A DNA stretch of 64,000 nucleotides from Paraplanobispora takensis (GTDB lineage: Bacteria; Actinomycetota; Actinomycetes; Streptosporangiales; Streptosporangiaceae). How positions within the stretch are numbered: position 1 is the stretch's first letter; the number at the start of each line of letters is the position of its first letter. The notes below the pieces were generated by a model that ran no database searches, was not told where the DNA came from, and saw only the letters and a program-made list of their open reading frames with translations. Positions 43,083-52,312 of the stretch are shown here, piece by piece. The stretch is from positions 62,001 through 126,000 of the forward strand of contig NZ_BOOK01000040.1 of the NCBI RefSeq assembly GCF_016863195.1. The letters are read 5' to 3'. Made by a program: the position numbers and the translations under genes.

Positions 43083-44122
43083 CCGGCGTGCTCCTCGGCC
43101 TCGTAGTAGACCAGCCGGTTGCCCACCTTCACCTGGATCAGCGTGATGATCGCGATCACGACGAACAGCACCCAGGCCAGCGCCGAGGCGTAGCCCATGT
43201 GCAGGAACTGGAAGGCCTGCTGGAAGAGATAGATCACGTAGAACAGCGCCGCGTCGCCGTAGGACTGCTGGGCGATCTGGTTGCCGAAGAACATCGTGTA
43301 GACCTGGTCGAACATCTGCAGCGAGCTGATCGTGTTGATGATCACCACGAAGAAGAGCGCCGAGCTGATCATCGGCAGGGTCACCGCGCGGAAGCGCTGC
43401 CACGCCCCCGCCCCGTCGATCATCGCGGCCTCGCTCAGCTCACGCGGCACGTTGCGCAGGGCCGCGAACAGGATGATCGTCGTCGAGCCCAGGTTCCACA
43501 GCGACATCAGCACGATGCCCATCAGGATCCAGTCGGGGTCGGTGGTCCACTGCGGCCCCTCGACCCCGAACAGGGCGAGGAAGGCGTTGACCATCCCCGC
43601 CTGCCCGTTGAGCAGGAACAGGAAGAGCACGCCCACCGCGACGTAGGGCGTCATGGAGGGCAGATAGAAGATCGTCCGGAACGCCCCGGCCGCGCGGCCG
43701 GTGATCCGGTTCAGCACCAGCGCCAGCGCGAGCGCCAGGATGATCGCCAGCGGCACGTGCAGCAGCGTGTAGACGACGGTGTTGCCGATCGCGCGGGCGA
43801 CCTTGGGGTCCTCCGTCATCCGCGCGTAGTTGGCCGTCCCGGCGAACTCCGGGGCGCCGATCAGGTCGTAGTCGGTGAACGACAGCGCCAGGCTGGCGAG
43901 CATCGGCCCGGCCTGGAAGAGGACCAGGCCGATGAGCCACGGCAGCAGGAAGACGTACGCCCAGCGGGTCTCGGGCCGCACCCTCCCGGCCCGCCCGGCC
44001 CGTCTCCCGCCCTCTGCGGCGGCCTTCCCCGCGACGGCCTCTCCCCCGGCGGCGCCGCTCGCAGCGCCCTTCTCCGCGGCGCCCTTCTCTCCTGAGGTCC
44101 TCTCCTCGGCGCCCTTCTTCAC
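43079..44122 (-). CDS. Carbohydrate ABC transporter permease (MalF-type)
   Basis: The product is 347 residues from GTG 44122. A 45-residue Ala/Gly/Lys/Glu-rich cytosolic N-terminus precedes the first helix (YVFLLPWLIGLVLFQAG); six helices and the EAA loop LSEAAMIDGAGAWQRFRAVT follow. It pairs with the MalG-type permease downstream. Upstream, 55 bases separate it from the binding-protein gene, with no terminator seen there. Confidence 0.92.
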   Translation of the reverse strand: MKKGAEERTSGEKGAAEKGAASGAAGGEAVAGKAAAEGGRRAGRAGRVRPETRWAYVFLLPWLIGLVLFQAGPMLASLALSFTDYDLIGAPEFAGTANYARMTEDPKVARAIGNTVVYTLLHVPLAIILALALALVLNRITGRAAGAFRTIFYLPSMTPYVAVGVLFLFLLNGQAGMVNAFLALFGVEGPQWTTDPDWILMGIVLMSLWNLGSTTIILFAALRNVPRELSEAAMIDGAGAWQRFRAVTLPMISSALFFVVIINTISSLQMFDQVYTMFFGNQIAQQSYGDAALFYVIYLFQQAFQFLHMGYASALAWVLFVVIAIITLIQVKVGNRLVYYEAEEHAG

Positions 44123-44177
44123 GACAGCCCGCCGATCCCGTCCGTCACGACGACGACGGCGTCGTACGGCGCGCGGG

Positions 44178-45599
44178 TCACGACGTCGCCTCGTCGATGG
44201 CCTTCTGCGCCTCGGTGTGCGCCCGGGCCAGGGATTCGGCGGCGTTCTGGGAGCCCTGCAGCACCCTGGTGCCCGCGTCCTCCCAGGCCTTCTTGAACTC
44301 CGCCGCCGCGGCGGACTGCGGCACCACGAAGCCCGCCTCCTGCACCGAGCGGATCACCTTGACCGCGTCGTCGAACGCCTTCTTCCCGCTCGGCTTCACC
44401 AGCTCGGAGAAGATCACCTCATCGGCCTCGGCGTTGCCGGTGTAGGTGCCGGTGTAGGCCTTGCCCTCCTTGGCGCGCTTGTCCGCCCGGGCCCGCGCCG
44501 CCGCGACCCAGGTGTCGGCCGCGGTCATGGTCTTGATCCACGTGCACGCGGCGTCGGGGTTCTTGGCCCCCTTCGGGATCACCCAGGCGTTGCCGCCCAC
44601 GTTGTTGACCGGGTTGCCCTGCCGGTCCTTGAACGGCAGCACGGTGATGTCGGCGTCCGGCGTGGTCCCGGCCATCGCGGTGACCACGAACTGCTCGGTG
44701 AGCATCGCGCCGATCTGGTCCTTGACGAACGGGTTGCCCTCGCCGAAGTAGTCGAAGGTCTCGGTGAAGGCCTTGAGCTTGGTCCAGCCGCCCTGCGACT
44801 CCACCAGGCGGCTCGCGTAGTCCAGCGCCTCGGCGACCTTCGGGTCGTTCAGCTTCGAGACGCGCCCGTCGGCCGACAGGATGTCGGCGCCGTTGGCCTT
44901 GGCCCACAGCGGGAGGAACTCCGGGAGCTTGGGATAGAAGCCGAAGCGCTCGATCTTCCCGCCGTCGGTCCGCGTCATCTTCTCGGCCAGCTTCGCCAGC
45001 CCGTCCCAGTCGGAGGTGTCCACGGCGGCCGGGTCGACTCCCGCGTCCTTGGCCGCCTTGTTGTTCACCACCAGGACGATCGAGTTGTAGAACTCCGGGA
45101 TGCCGTACCACTTGCCGTCGTACTTCACCTGCTGCTGCGCGGCCGGATAGAAGTCCCCGGTCGGGATGTTCTGCTCGGAGACGCAGCCGTCCAGCGGCTG
45201 GATCGCCCCGCGCGCCGCGTAGCTGCCGATGCGGTCGCGGCTGAGGTAGACGACGTCCGGCGCGTTGCCGCTGGCCACCGCCGACAGGAACGCCTGCTCG
45301 TCGAACTGCCCCTCGTTGATCCGCAGGGCGACGTCGGGGCGCGCCTTCTTGAACGCGTCGACGCGGACGGTGGCGATCTCGTCCGGCAGGCCGAAGCCCA
45401 TGGTGGTCAGCGACGACTGACTTCCCGTCGTGCCGTCCCCTCCCCCGGCCCCGCCGCCCGAGCCGACCCCGCCGCACGCGGCGAGGGTGGCGGCCAGCGC
45501 GGCGGCCAGGACCGCCGTCGCGGCGCGGCCCGACCGGCCTCTCGCGGCGCCGCCTCTCACCTTCGCGGTACGGCGCGCGTCCACCAGGCGTCTGGGCAT
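44178..45599 (-). CDS. Sugar-binding lipoprotein of the ABC importer
   Basis: The product is 473 residues from ATG 45599 (GGAGGAGAGG upstream); an in-frame start 27 bases earlier is less likely. The N-terminus is arginine-rich (a twin Arg is present, but not a clear Tat motif), and a lipobox LAATLAAC follows. The mature protein has the cluster-B solute-binding pattern: LPFKDRQGNPVNNVGGNAWV, GIPEFYNSIVLVVNNKAAKD, ADTWVAAARARADKRAKEGK. The ligand cannot be assigned; there is no sugar enzyme nearby to hint at it. First gene of the three-gene importer operon. Confidence 0.9.
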   Translation of the reverse strand: MPRRLVDARRTAKVRGGAARGRSGRAATAVLAAALAATLAACGGVGSGGGAGGGDGTTGSQSSLTTMGFGLPDEIATVRVDAFKKARPDVALRINEGQFDEQAFLSAVASGNAPDVVYLSRDRIGSYAARGAIQPLDGCVSEQNIPTGDFYPAAQQQVKYDGKWYGIPEFYNSIVLVVNNKAAKDAGVDPAAVDTSDWDGLAKLAEKMTRTDGGKIERFGFYPKLPEFLPLWAKANGADILSADGRVSKLNDPKVAEALDYASRLVESQGGWTKLKAFTETFDYFGEGNPFVKDQIGAMLTEQFVVTAMAGTTPDADITVLPFKDRQGNPVNNVGGNAWVIPKGAKNPDAACTWIKTMTAADTWVAAARARADKRAKEGKAYTGTYTGNAEADEVIFSELVKPSGKKAFDDAVKVIRSVQEAGFVVPQSAAAAEFKKAWEDAGTRVLQGSQNAAESLARAHTEAQKAIDEATS

Positions 45600-45967
45600 G
45601 GTCGTCCTCTCCTCCACCTCGTCCACCCAGCCCGCCGGGGGCTCGATCTCGGCGCGGGGGCCGTCGCGGAGAGAGCGCCGCAGGGCCGCCGTTCCCGGCG
45701 GATCAGTCGTGCTGGGAGCACCCGACTTCCCCGATAGGGGCGGTTGAATCCACGTTTTCCGGAGAACCGCTTCCCGTCAAGACGAGTTATGACTTGCTGT
45801 CAGGACAGGAGGACATGCGAGGTGTACGACGAGGGACGTCACCGGCGAGGCCGCATGGGGAGAGACGTCACGGGTGAGGCCACCGGAGCGCGGAAACGCC
45901 GGCGCCCGCGCGGTGTGGTCCACCGCACGGGCGCCGGGACGGGCGGCCCCGCCGCCCGCTCAACCGC
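45600..45967. other. Intergenic region between the sugar importer and the second catalase
   Basis: 368 bases with no credible gene. The left part should hold the leftward promoter of the importer operon. The right part holds the catalase terminator hairpin (45901-45935). I recognised no promoter or operator. Confidence 0.5.
45901..45935 (-). terminator. Terminator of the second catalase gene
   Basis: 15-bp arms (starting GGCGCCCG) with one mismatch around TGGTC, 33 bases beyond the catalase stop. Confidence 0.75.
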
Positions 45968-47626
45968 TCACGAGGTCATCACGGCCCGCTCGTTGGGCAC
46001 GCAGTGGGTCATCTTCAGGCCGGTGACGTCGCGCGGCCCGTTCTTGCCCAGCCGGGACAGGCGCTCGCGGTCCTCGTCGGTGAGGTCCTGGCTGGCCAGC
46101 GGCTCCAGGTGGGCGACGTCCTCCGGGCCGATGCCCAGGCCCTCCCCGACGCGCAGCCCGAGCTCGTCCTCCACCAGCAGGAAGTGCCAGACCATGCGCT
46201 CCTGGATGGGCCGCTCGCACTGCGACAGGAGCGTGACGAAGTTGTGCACGAGGTCGTCGCGCTCCCACTGCTCCATCAGCCGGAAGCGCTGCCCGGCCTG
46301 CTTGTAGTCGTTGGTGCGCGGGATGCGCTTGCGGGTGAGCCGCCCGTTGATCACCGGTCCCTGCTCGTCGTGCGTGGGGTACCGGCCCTCGCGCAGACCG
46401 CCGGTGATCGAGGGCTCGTAGTTGACGTGCGGGTTCTCCCCAGCGCCGTCCACGAAGTAGGTCATCTGGCCGTCGCGCTGGTTGGTGCGCACGTCGGCGT
46501 TCTTGGCCCGGTTCACCGGGAGCTGGAGATAGTTGGGGCCGACCCGGTAGCGCTGGGTGTCGCTGTAGGAGAAGGTACGGCCGACCAGCATCTTGTCGTC
46601 GGAGAAGTCCAGGCCGTCGACCAGGACGCCGGTGCCGAAGGAGATCTGCTCGTTCTCGGCGAAGTTGTTCCCGACGTTCCGGTCCAGGACGAGCCTGCCG
46701 ACCGACCGGGCCGGGAACCGGTCCTCGGGCCAGACCTTGGTGTCGTCCAGCGGGTCGAAGTCCAGCTCGGGGTGCTCCTCGTCGGTCATGATCTGGACCA
46801 GCAGCTCCCACTCGGGATAGTCGCCGCGGTCGATGGCGTCGCGCAGGTCCTTGGTGGCGTGCCCGAGGTCGCCCGCCTGCACGGCCGCCGCGTCCGCGGC
46901 CGTCATGCTCCGCACGCCCTGCTTGGGCATCCAGTGGTACTTCACCAGGTGGGTCTCGCCCTGCTCGTTGACCCACTTGTAGGTGTTGACCCCGAACCCC
47001 TGCTGGTGCCGGTAGTCGGCGGGGATGCCGCGCGGGCTGAACAGGTTGACCAGCATGTGCATGGCCTCGGGCGTCTGCGACATGAAGTCGAAGATCCGGT
47101 TGGGCTCCTGGCGGAACGTCACCGGGTCGGGCTTGAGGGCGTGGATCACATCCGGGAACTTGATGGCGTCCCTGATGAAGAAGACGGCCAGGTTGTTGCC
47201 GACCAGGTCCCAGTTGCCGTCCTCGGTGTAGAACTTCACCGCGAACCCGCGCGGGTCCCGCGCCGCCTCCGAGGAGTCCCGGCCGCCGATCACGGTGGAG
47301 AAGCGCAGGGCCACGTCGGTGCGCTTGCCCGCCTCCTGGAACAGCTTCGCCCGGGTGTAGCGGCTGATCGGCTCATCGCCCAGCATGCCGGTGGCCTCGA
47401 AGTAGCCGTAGGCGGTCGCGCCCCGGGCGTGGACCACCCGCTCGGGGATGCGCTCGCGGTCGAAGTGGCTGATCTTCTCCAGGAACTGGTAGTTCTCCAG
47501 CGTGGCAGGGCCCCGGGCGCCCACCGTGCGCTGGTTCTGGTTGTCGTAGACCGGGTGTCCCTGCCGGTTGGTCAGCACCGGGCGCTCGTCGCCCGGCTGC
47601 GGGCCCTTGCTCGACACGTCCGTCAC
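45968..47626 (-). CDS. katA: Small-subunit monofunctional heme catalase
   Basis: The product is 552 residues, longer than the usual 485-500 by a C-terminal extension of about 50. The heme pocket shows distal His66 in [14 protein letters not shown], Asn144 in [12 protein letters not shown], and the proximal Tyr in [18 protein letters not shown]. It differs from the HPII type at 21333 in having no DJ-1-like domain, and the two probably serve different conditions. No SigB/SigF-type promoter was found upstream, so regulation by a peroxide-sensing Fur-type repressor is possible but no operator was recognised. Confidence 0.93.
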   Translation of the reverse strand: MTDVSSKGPQPGDERPVLTNRQGHPVYDNQNQRTVGARGPATLENYQFLEKISHFDRERIPERVVHARGATAYGYFEATGMLGDEPISRYTRAKLFQEAGKRTDVALRFSTVIGGRDSSEAARDPRGFAVKFYTEDGNWDLVGNNLAVFFIRDAIKFPDVIHALKPDPVTFRQEPNRIFDFMSQTPEAMHMLVNLFSPRGIPADYRHQQGFGVNTYKWVNEQGETHLVKYHWMPKQGVRSMTAADAAAVQAGDLGHATKDLRDAIDRGDYPEWELLVQIMTDEEHPELDFDPLDDTKVWPEDRFPARSVGRLVLDRNVGNNFAENEQISFGTGVLVDGLDFSDDKMLVGRTFSYSDTQRYRVGPNYLQLPVNRAKNADVRTNQRDGQMTYFVDGAGENPHVNYEPSITGGLREGRYPTHDEQGPVINGRLTRKRIPRTNDYKQAGQRFRLMEQWERDDLVHNFVTLLSQCERPIQERMVWHFLLVEDELGLRVGEGLGIGPEDVAHLEPLASQDLTDEDRERLSRLGKNGPRDVTGLKMTHCVPNERAVMTS

Positions 47627-47726
47627 AGTGACGTCTCCCTCCGTGCGGCGTTCGCTTCCGGCCGTTCCTTATCCGGAAGGGCGCCGCTTATAGCTCAGGA
47701 GAAGAGAATTTTCATCAAAACGGACA

Positions 47727-47757
47727 CCTCTCCCGGCTCACACCCGGCCGGGAGAGG
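47727..47757 (-). terminator. Hairpin after the ChaB gene
   Basis: Perfect 11-bp arms CCTCTCCCGGC and GCCGGGAGAGG around nine bases, ten bases past the ChaB stop in its direction of reading. Confidence 0.7.
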
Positions 47758-47767
47758 CCGCCGGAGG

Positions 47768-48160
47768 TCACCTGGCCTTGGCCGTGGCCCGCTGGTTGGC
47801 CTTCTTGATGGCCTCGACGAGCTGTCCCTTGGTCATGCTGGAGCGTCCCCTGACGTCCAGCCGCCTGGCCAGGCCGTACAGGTGCTCCTTGGAGGCGTTG
47901 GCGTCCACGCCCTCGGCGGTCTCGCCCCGCTTGGGGGTGCTCTTCTCCGCCTGCTTGTCGGAAGGACCCTTGGCCTTCTTCTCCTCCCAGTGGTCGCCCA
48001 CCTTCTCGAAGGAGTGCTTAAGCGCGGCGAATGCCGTACGGTGCGCCCGCTCGCCCTCTCCGTAGGTCTCCACCGCGGAGTCATGGGCCTTGATCCAGGT
48101 CTCCTGCGCCTTCTTGGGGGAACGGCGCAGGGTCGACGGCAGCTCTTCACGTGCCGGCAT
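47768..48160 (-). CDS. ChaB-family protein with C-terminal Rho-N/SAP-like segment
   Basis: The product is 130 residues from ATG 48160 (GAGGTG eight bases upstream). Residues 1-65 form a ChaB domain (REELPSTLRRSPKKAQETW, AHDSAVETYGEGERAHRTAF). A charged linker follows, then residues 90-125 (YGLARRLDVRGRSSMTKGQL, VEAIKKANQ) resemble the nucleic-acid-binding Rho N-terminal or SAP helix pair. The function is unknown; the domains suggest a small DNA- or RNA-binding protein. Divergent from the small membrane protein gene at 48278. Confidence 0.82.
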   Translation of the reverse strand: MPAREELPSTLRRSPKKAQETWIKAHDSAVETYGEGERAHRTAFAALKHSFEKVGDHWEEKKAKGPSDKQAEKSTPKRGETAEGVDANASKEHLYGLARRLDVRGRSSMTKGQLVEAIKKANQRATAKAR

Positions 48161-48277
48161 ATCGAAATCACCTCGTTTCCGCTCGTCGGCGCCTTCTGCC
48201 CCCTCCGCCACGGATCATGCACCCGTGCATGGGGCAGATCCGAAGGGGTAGGTGAGGCCTGAACTGAGGAGGGAAAC

Positions 48278-48550
48278 ATGACTTCCGAACCACAGCAGCC
48301 GGAACAGACGTCCAGGACCGGCAAGCCCATGGTCCCCGCGACGCCCCGTGACGTCGTCCATATCCGCCTGGGCTCCTTCGCGCTGATCGCCGCGCTCGCC
48401 ATCGGCGTGCTCGCCTTCGCCGGAGGCATGACCTGGTTGACCGTCGTGATGCTCGTACTCGCCATCGTGGCGGCCGTGGACATCGCCATGGCGATCCGCC
48501 GTCAGAACCAGAACCGCAGAACGCGCGGCGGCATGACGGAGGCGGGCTGA
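48278..48550 (+). CDS. Small membrane protein (DUF6343-like)
   Basis: The product is 90 residues with GAGGAGGG just upstream of ATG 48278. Two helices are predicted (FALIAALAIGVLAFAGG and LTVVMLVLAIVAAVDIAMAI) between a polar N-terminus and a basic end (RRQNQNRRTRGG). The helix pair and IRLGSF start resemble DUF6343, seen in stress-associated clusters of actinomycetes. GGGTAG lies 27 bases upstream but without a good -35. Confidence 0.7.
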   Translation: MTSEPQQPEQTSRTGKPMVPATPRDVVHIRLGSFALIAALAIGVLAFAGGMTWLTVVMLVLAIVAAVDIAMAIRRQNQNRRTRGGMTEAG

Positions 48551-48614
48551 GGTGGCCCTCACCGCACGACGACGGTGCGAACCCGGTGCGTCCACTCCAT
48601 GACGGGAAGTGAGC

Positions 48615-48640
48615 GCCCGGCCTCCGGCCGGAGGCCGGGC
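48615..48640 (+). terminator. 11-bp perfect hairpin
   Basis: GCCCGGCCTCC and GGAGGCCGGGC around GGCC, 65 bases after the small membrane protein gene. The rest of the 273-base gap to the kinase gene holds nothing I recognise. Confidence 0.75.
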
Positions 48641-48823
48641 AGCCTGGGATCATCCGTCCTCGCCCACGGCGGGGGCGGCCTCCCGGACACGGCATGACGG
48701 AGGTCGGCCGGGCGACATAAGACCGGAAGCGGGGGCCCGAAACAGCCCGGCCTGTTGGCTTCCGCGAGCGTGGGGTCCAGTATCGGGAGGACTACAGGCG
48801 CGACCGCCGAAGGGCTGATGGCG

Positions 48824-51800
48824 ATGCCGCTCCTCTCTCCCGCAGACCCACGCCAGCTGGGTGAGTACTGGCTGGTCCGGCGGATCGAGGCGGGCGGCCA
48901 GGGAATCGTCTACGAGGCCTACGACCCCTCGGGCGACCGCGTGGCGGTCAAAGTCCTCCAGGCCGGCCTGGCCGGTCAGGCCGACCTCCGGGCGAGGTTC
49001 GCCAAGGAACTGGCCGCCGCGCGCAGGGTTTCGCCGTTCTGCACGGCCCGGGTGATCACCGCGGAGCTCGACGAGGCGCTGCCGTACATCGTGAGCGAGT
49101 ACATCGAGGGGCCCACGCTGCAGCGGGCCGTGGAGGAGCGCGGCCCCTACCGGGGCGGCGAGCTGTACCGCCTGGCCACCGCGGTGGCGACCGCGCTGAC
49201 CGCGATCCACGAGGCGGGCGTCACCCACCGCGACCTCAAGCCGCACAACGTCGTGCTCGGTCCCGACGGCCCCCGCGTGATCGACTTCGGCATCGCACGC
49301 ATCGAGGGCACGACCCTCACCGCCGAGACCGGGCGACCCCTGGGGACACCGGCGTACATGTCTCCCGAACAGGTGAACCTCGGACCGGGCGGCCCGGCCT
49401 CCGACGTGTGGGCCTGGGGGGCCACGATCCTGTTCGCCGCCGCCGGGAGGGCCCCGTTCGCCGCCGAGAACGTCGGGGCCGTCTATCACCGCATCCTGAA
49501 CGCGAGGCCCGACCTGTCACCGCTGGAGGGCACCCTCAGGGCGCTCGTGGGCATGGCGCTCTCCGCCGATCCGCGAGACCGTCCCGGTGCCCGATCGCTC
49601 CTGATGGGCCTCGTCGGCGGCGGAGACGAGGCGATCCCCCTGCTCAGGGCGGGCAGCGACGCGGCCCGCGGCGTCCGCATGCCCCCGGACATGGCCGGAC
49701 GCTCATTGGGCGAGGTGGCCGAACAGCTCTACGCCCGGCTGAGCCCGGATGACCGGTCCCTCGTTCCCAAGCTCCTGCTGCGTCTGGTGCTGCCCGGCGA
49801 CGGCGCGGACGACGCGCTCCGCAAGGCGCGCCGGGACGACCTGGTCGGCGGCGCCCTGGACCCGCTGAGCGTGGAACGCGTGCTGCACGACTTCGTCTCC
49901 GAGGGGCTGCTGGTCCGCGACGGCGACACCTTGAGCGTGGCCAGCGCCGCGCTGCTGCGCGCCTGGCCCCGGATGCGCGAGTGGATCGAGACCGGCCGGG
50001 AGGACCTGCGCGTCCACGGACCGCTGAGCGAGGCCGCGAGGACCTGGACGGAGAACGGCCGCCGGCCTGCGGACCTCTACCGGGGTACGGCCCTGCGCAC
50101 GGCGCTGGCGTGGGCGGAGCAGGCGGGCGGCGGCTTCCTCACCCTCAACCTCCTGGAACGTTCTTTCCTCGACGCCTCCGCCGCCCACGAGCGGCTCCAG
50201 GACCGGCGCCGCCGGCAGCTCAAGGCGGGCGTCGCCGTCCTCACGATGGCGGCCCTGACCGCCACGGGGGTGGCGGTGGTGCGCGGCGGCTCCGACGCGC
50301 GCCGGCGGGACCTCAACGCGGCCGTGCGGACCGCCCGCCTCGCCGACGGCCTGCGGGCGAGCAGGCCGCGGGAGGCGATGCTGCTCAGCGTGGCCGCCTG
50401 GAAGCTCGCCCCGCAGGAGCCCGCGGCGGTGGGCGCGCTCTACAGCGCGCTGGCCCAGCGGGAGATCGACGTGTTCATTCCTCCCAAGCCGGACGGCGAG
50501 ACCCACTATGACCTCGGCGCCGACGGCACCTCGCTGGTCACGCTCGACGGCGGCACGGCGACACTGATGAGGGTCCCCGGTGGCGGGCGGCTCGGCGGTG
50601 CCGACGGCGTCGGCCGCGGAGCCCGCTCGATCGCCCTGAGCCCGGACGGCAGGAGGCTCGCGGTGGGCACGAAGACGTCCATCGACGTCTGGGACCTCAC
50701 CACCGGGCGCCGGACCGACTGGTTCGGGAAGGGCGCCCTCCGGCTCTCCTTCAACCGGACGGGCACCGCGCTGGTCGCGCTGAGGGTCCCCGGCGAGTGG
50801 GAGGTGTGGGATCTCACCGACGCCCAGGCCCCGCCGCTCGTCAGGTCGGACCTCGACCTGTTCGACCTGAAGGTGTCCGACGACGGCCGCACCATGGTCG
50901 AGATCCTCCAGAACGGGAGGTACCGGCTCCGCGACCGGCGGGGACCGCTCACCCCGCCGGGGGGCGCGGACCCGGCGAAGGGATATGCGGCCGCCTTCAG
51001 CCCCGACGGCGGGACCCTCGCGGTGGCCGACGGCGCCGACGTCCGGTTCTGGGACATCACGGCGGGCCGCTGGCTGACCGCCACGATGTACGGCGCCCGT
51101 GCGACCACGGTGGACTTCAGCCGGGACGGCGGTCATCTGGTCACCTACGACGAGACGGCCGTCCGCGTGTGGACGCGCGACGGCGCCCCGATCCTCCGCC
51201 ACCCGATCAAGGATGTGAGCGCCCTGCGGTTCGGCCCCGGCGAACGAACCCTCGACTGCCTGCGCTCCAACGGCGAGGTGACCGTACTGGACGTCGCCGG
51301 GCTCACCCGCCCGAAGGCTCTGGTCTCCGGGGCGGTCTCCGGGGCCTTCAGCCGGGACACCCGGTACGCCGTCCTTCAGGGCAGGACGACGAGCCTCGTG
51401 GAGGTGGGGTCCGGCCGTCCCCTCAGGCGTCTGCGGGCCGCGGCCGCGTACCGGGGCACGGTCGCCTTCAGCCCCGACGGCCGGCTCCTGGCCGTCGGAG
51501 CGCACGGCCGGAACCGGGTGACCGTCTTCGACGTCCCCTCGGGAACGGTGAGGCACGTCCTGCGTGCCGACGGCTCCTCCGTGGGGGGTCTGGCCTTCAA
51601 CCCCCGGGACGGCGCCCTCGCGATCGCGTCGTTCGACGAGATCTGGCGGAAGGTGCAGATCCGGGACCCGCGGCGGGACTCCCCGCCCGGACGACTCGAT
51701 CACGCCGGTGACGGCACGCTGACGTTCAGCCCCGACGGCCGTAGCCTCGCGGTCGGCGGGGCCGACGACAGCGCGGTGATCGACCTCGCGACCGGTCTGG

Positions 51801-52288
51801 CACGTGACAGGCCGTTCGGCGAGCGGGAGGGCGGCGTGCTCGCGATCGCCTACAGCCCCGACGGCGGAACCGTCGCCACCGGCTGGAAGGACGTCGGGCC
51901 TGACCTGTGGGACGCCGGGAAACTGGAGCGGGTCCGGTCCCTCGACGTGGCCGGCGAGGAGTCCGAGCAGTTCACCGCCGCCGCGTTCTCCCCCGACGGC
52001 GGCGTCCTCGCCGCCGGCGGCTCATCCGGCAGGGTGTGGTTGTGGAACGTCGCCGACGGCACCCGGCTGGGCCTGCCGGTCCCCTCCCACTCCGGAGGGC
52101 TCCTGGCCCTGTCCTTCAGCCCCGACGGGAGCACTCTGTACAGTCTGGGCGCCGACGGTGCCCTGCGCGCGCTCCCCATCGCCCCCGGGAAGGCGGCCGA
52201 GGACGTCTGCGACCGGGCCGGCGCCCCCCTGTCCGAAGATCAGTGGGAGTCCTACATCTTCGATTCCCCCGTCAGGCGAGTTTGCTGA
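48824..52288 (+). CDS. Serine/threonine kinase fused to a STAND-type helical region and WD40 propellers
   Basis: The product is 1154 residues from ATG 48824 (AAGGG nine bases upstream; ATG 48818 possible). Kinase domain (1-265): glycine loop AGGQGIVYEAYD, Lys43, HRDLKPHN with Asp137, IDFGIAR with Asp154, YMSPEQ. Residues 290-450 (YARLSPDDRSLVPKLLLRLV, VASAALLRAWPRMREWIET, LYRGTALRTALAWA, LNLLERSFLDAS) match the winged-helix region that follows the NTPase core in actinobacterial STAND-WD40 proteins. The NTPase itself is absent: no Walker A. One membrane helix (about 465-487) is followed by about a dozen WD40 blades (FSPDGxxLAVG, WDxxTGR). The propellers would lie outside the cell. Possible partner gene downstream. 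Confidence 0.88.
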   Translation: MPLLSPADPRQLGEYWLVRRIEAGGQGIVYEAYDPSGDRVAVKVLQAGLAGQADLRARFAKELAAARRVSPFCTARVITAELDEALPYIVSEYIEGPTLQRAVEERGPYRGGELYRLATAVATALTAIHEAGVTHRDLKPHNVVLGPDGPRVIDFGIARIEGTTLTAETGRPLGTPAYMSPEQVNLGPGGPASDVWAWGATILFAAAGRAPFAAENVGAVYHRILNARPDLSPLEGTLRALVGMALSADPRDRPGARSLLMGLVGGGDEAIPLLRAGSDAARGVRMPPDMAGRSLGEVAEQLYARLSPDDRSLVPKLLLRLVLPGDGADDALRKARRDDLVGGALDPLSVERVLHDFVSEGLLVRDGDTLSVASAALLRAWPRMREWIETGREDLRVHGPLSEAARTWTENGRRPADLYRGTALRTALAWAEQAGGGFLTLNLLERSFLDASAAHERLQDRRRRQLKAGVAVLTMAALTATGVAVVRGGSDARRRDLNAAVRTARLADGLRASRPREAMLLSVAAWKLAPQEPAAVGALYSALAQREIDVFIPPKPDGETHYDLGADGTSLVTLDGGTATLMRVPGGGRLGGADGVGRGARSIALSPDGRRLAVGTKTSIDVWDLTTGRRTDWFGKGALRLSFNRTGTALVALRVPGEWEVWDLTDAQAPPLVRSDLDLFDLKVSDDGRTMVEILQNGRYRLRDRRGPLTPPGGADPAKGYAAAFSPDGGTLAVADGADVRFWDITAGRWLTATMYGARATTVDFSRDGGHLVTYDETAVRVWTRDGAPILRHPIKDVSALRFGPGERTLDCLRSNGEVTVLDVAGLTRPKALVSGAVSGAFSRDTRYAVLQGRTTSLVEVGSGRPLRRLRAAAAYRGTVAFSPDGRLLAVGAHGRNRVTVFDVPSGTVRHVLRADGSSVGGLAFNPRDGALAIASFDEIWRKVQIRDPRRDSPPGRLDHAGDGTLTFSPDGRSLAVGGADDSAVIDLATGLARDRPFGEREGGVLAIAYSPDGGTVATGWKDVGPDLWDAGKLERVRSLDVAGEESEQFTAAAFSPDGGVLAAGGSSGRVWLWNVADGTRLGLPVPSHSGGLLALSFSPDGSTLYSLGADGALRALPIAPGKAAEDVCDRAGAPLSEDQWESYIFDSPVRRVC

Positions 52289-52312
52289 CCGGCATCACGA
52301 GAGGTGAGGTCA

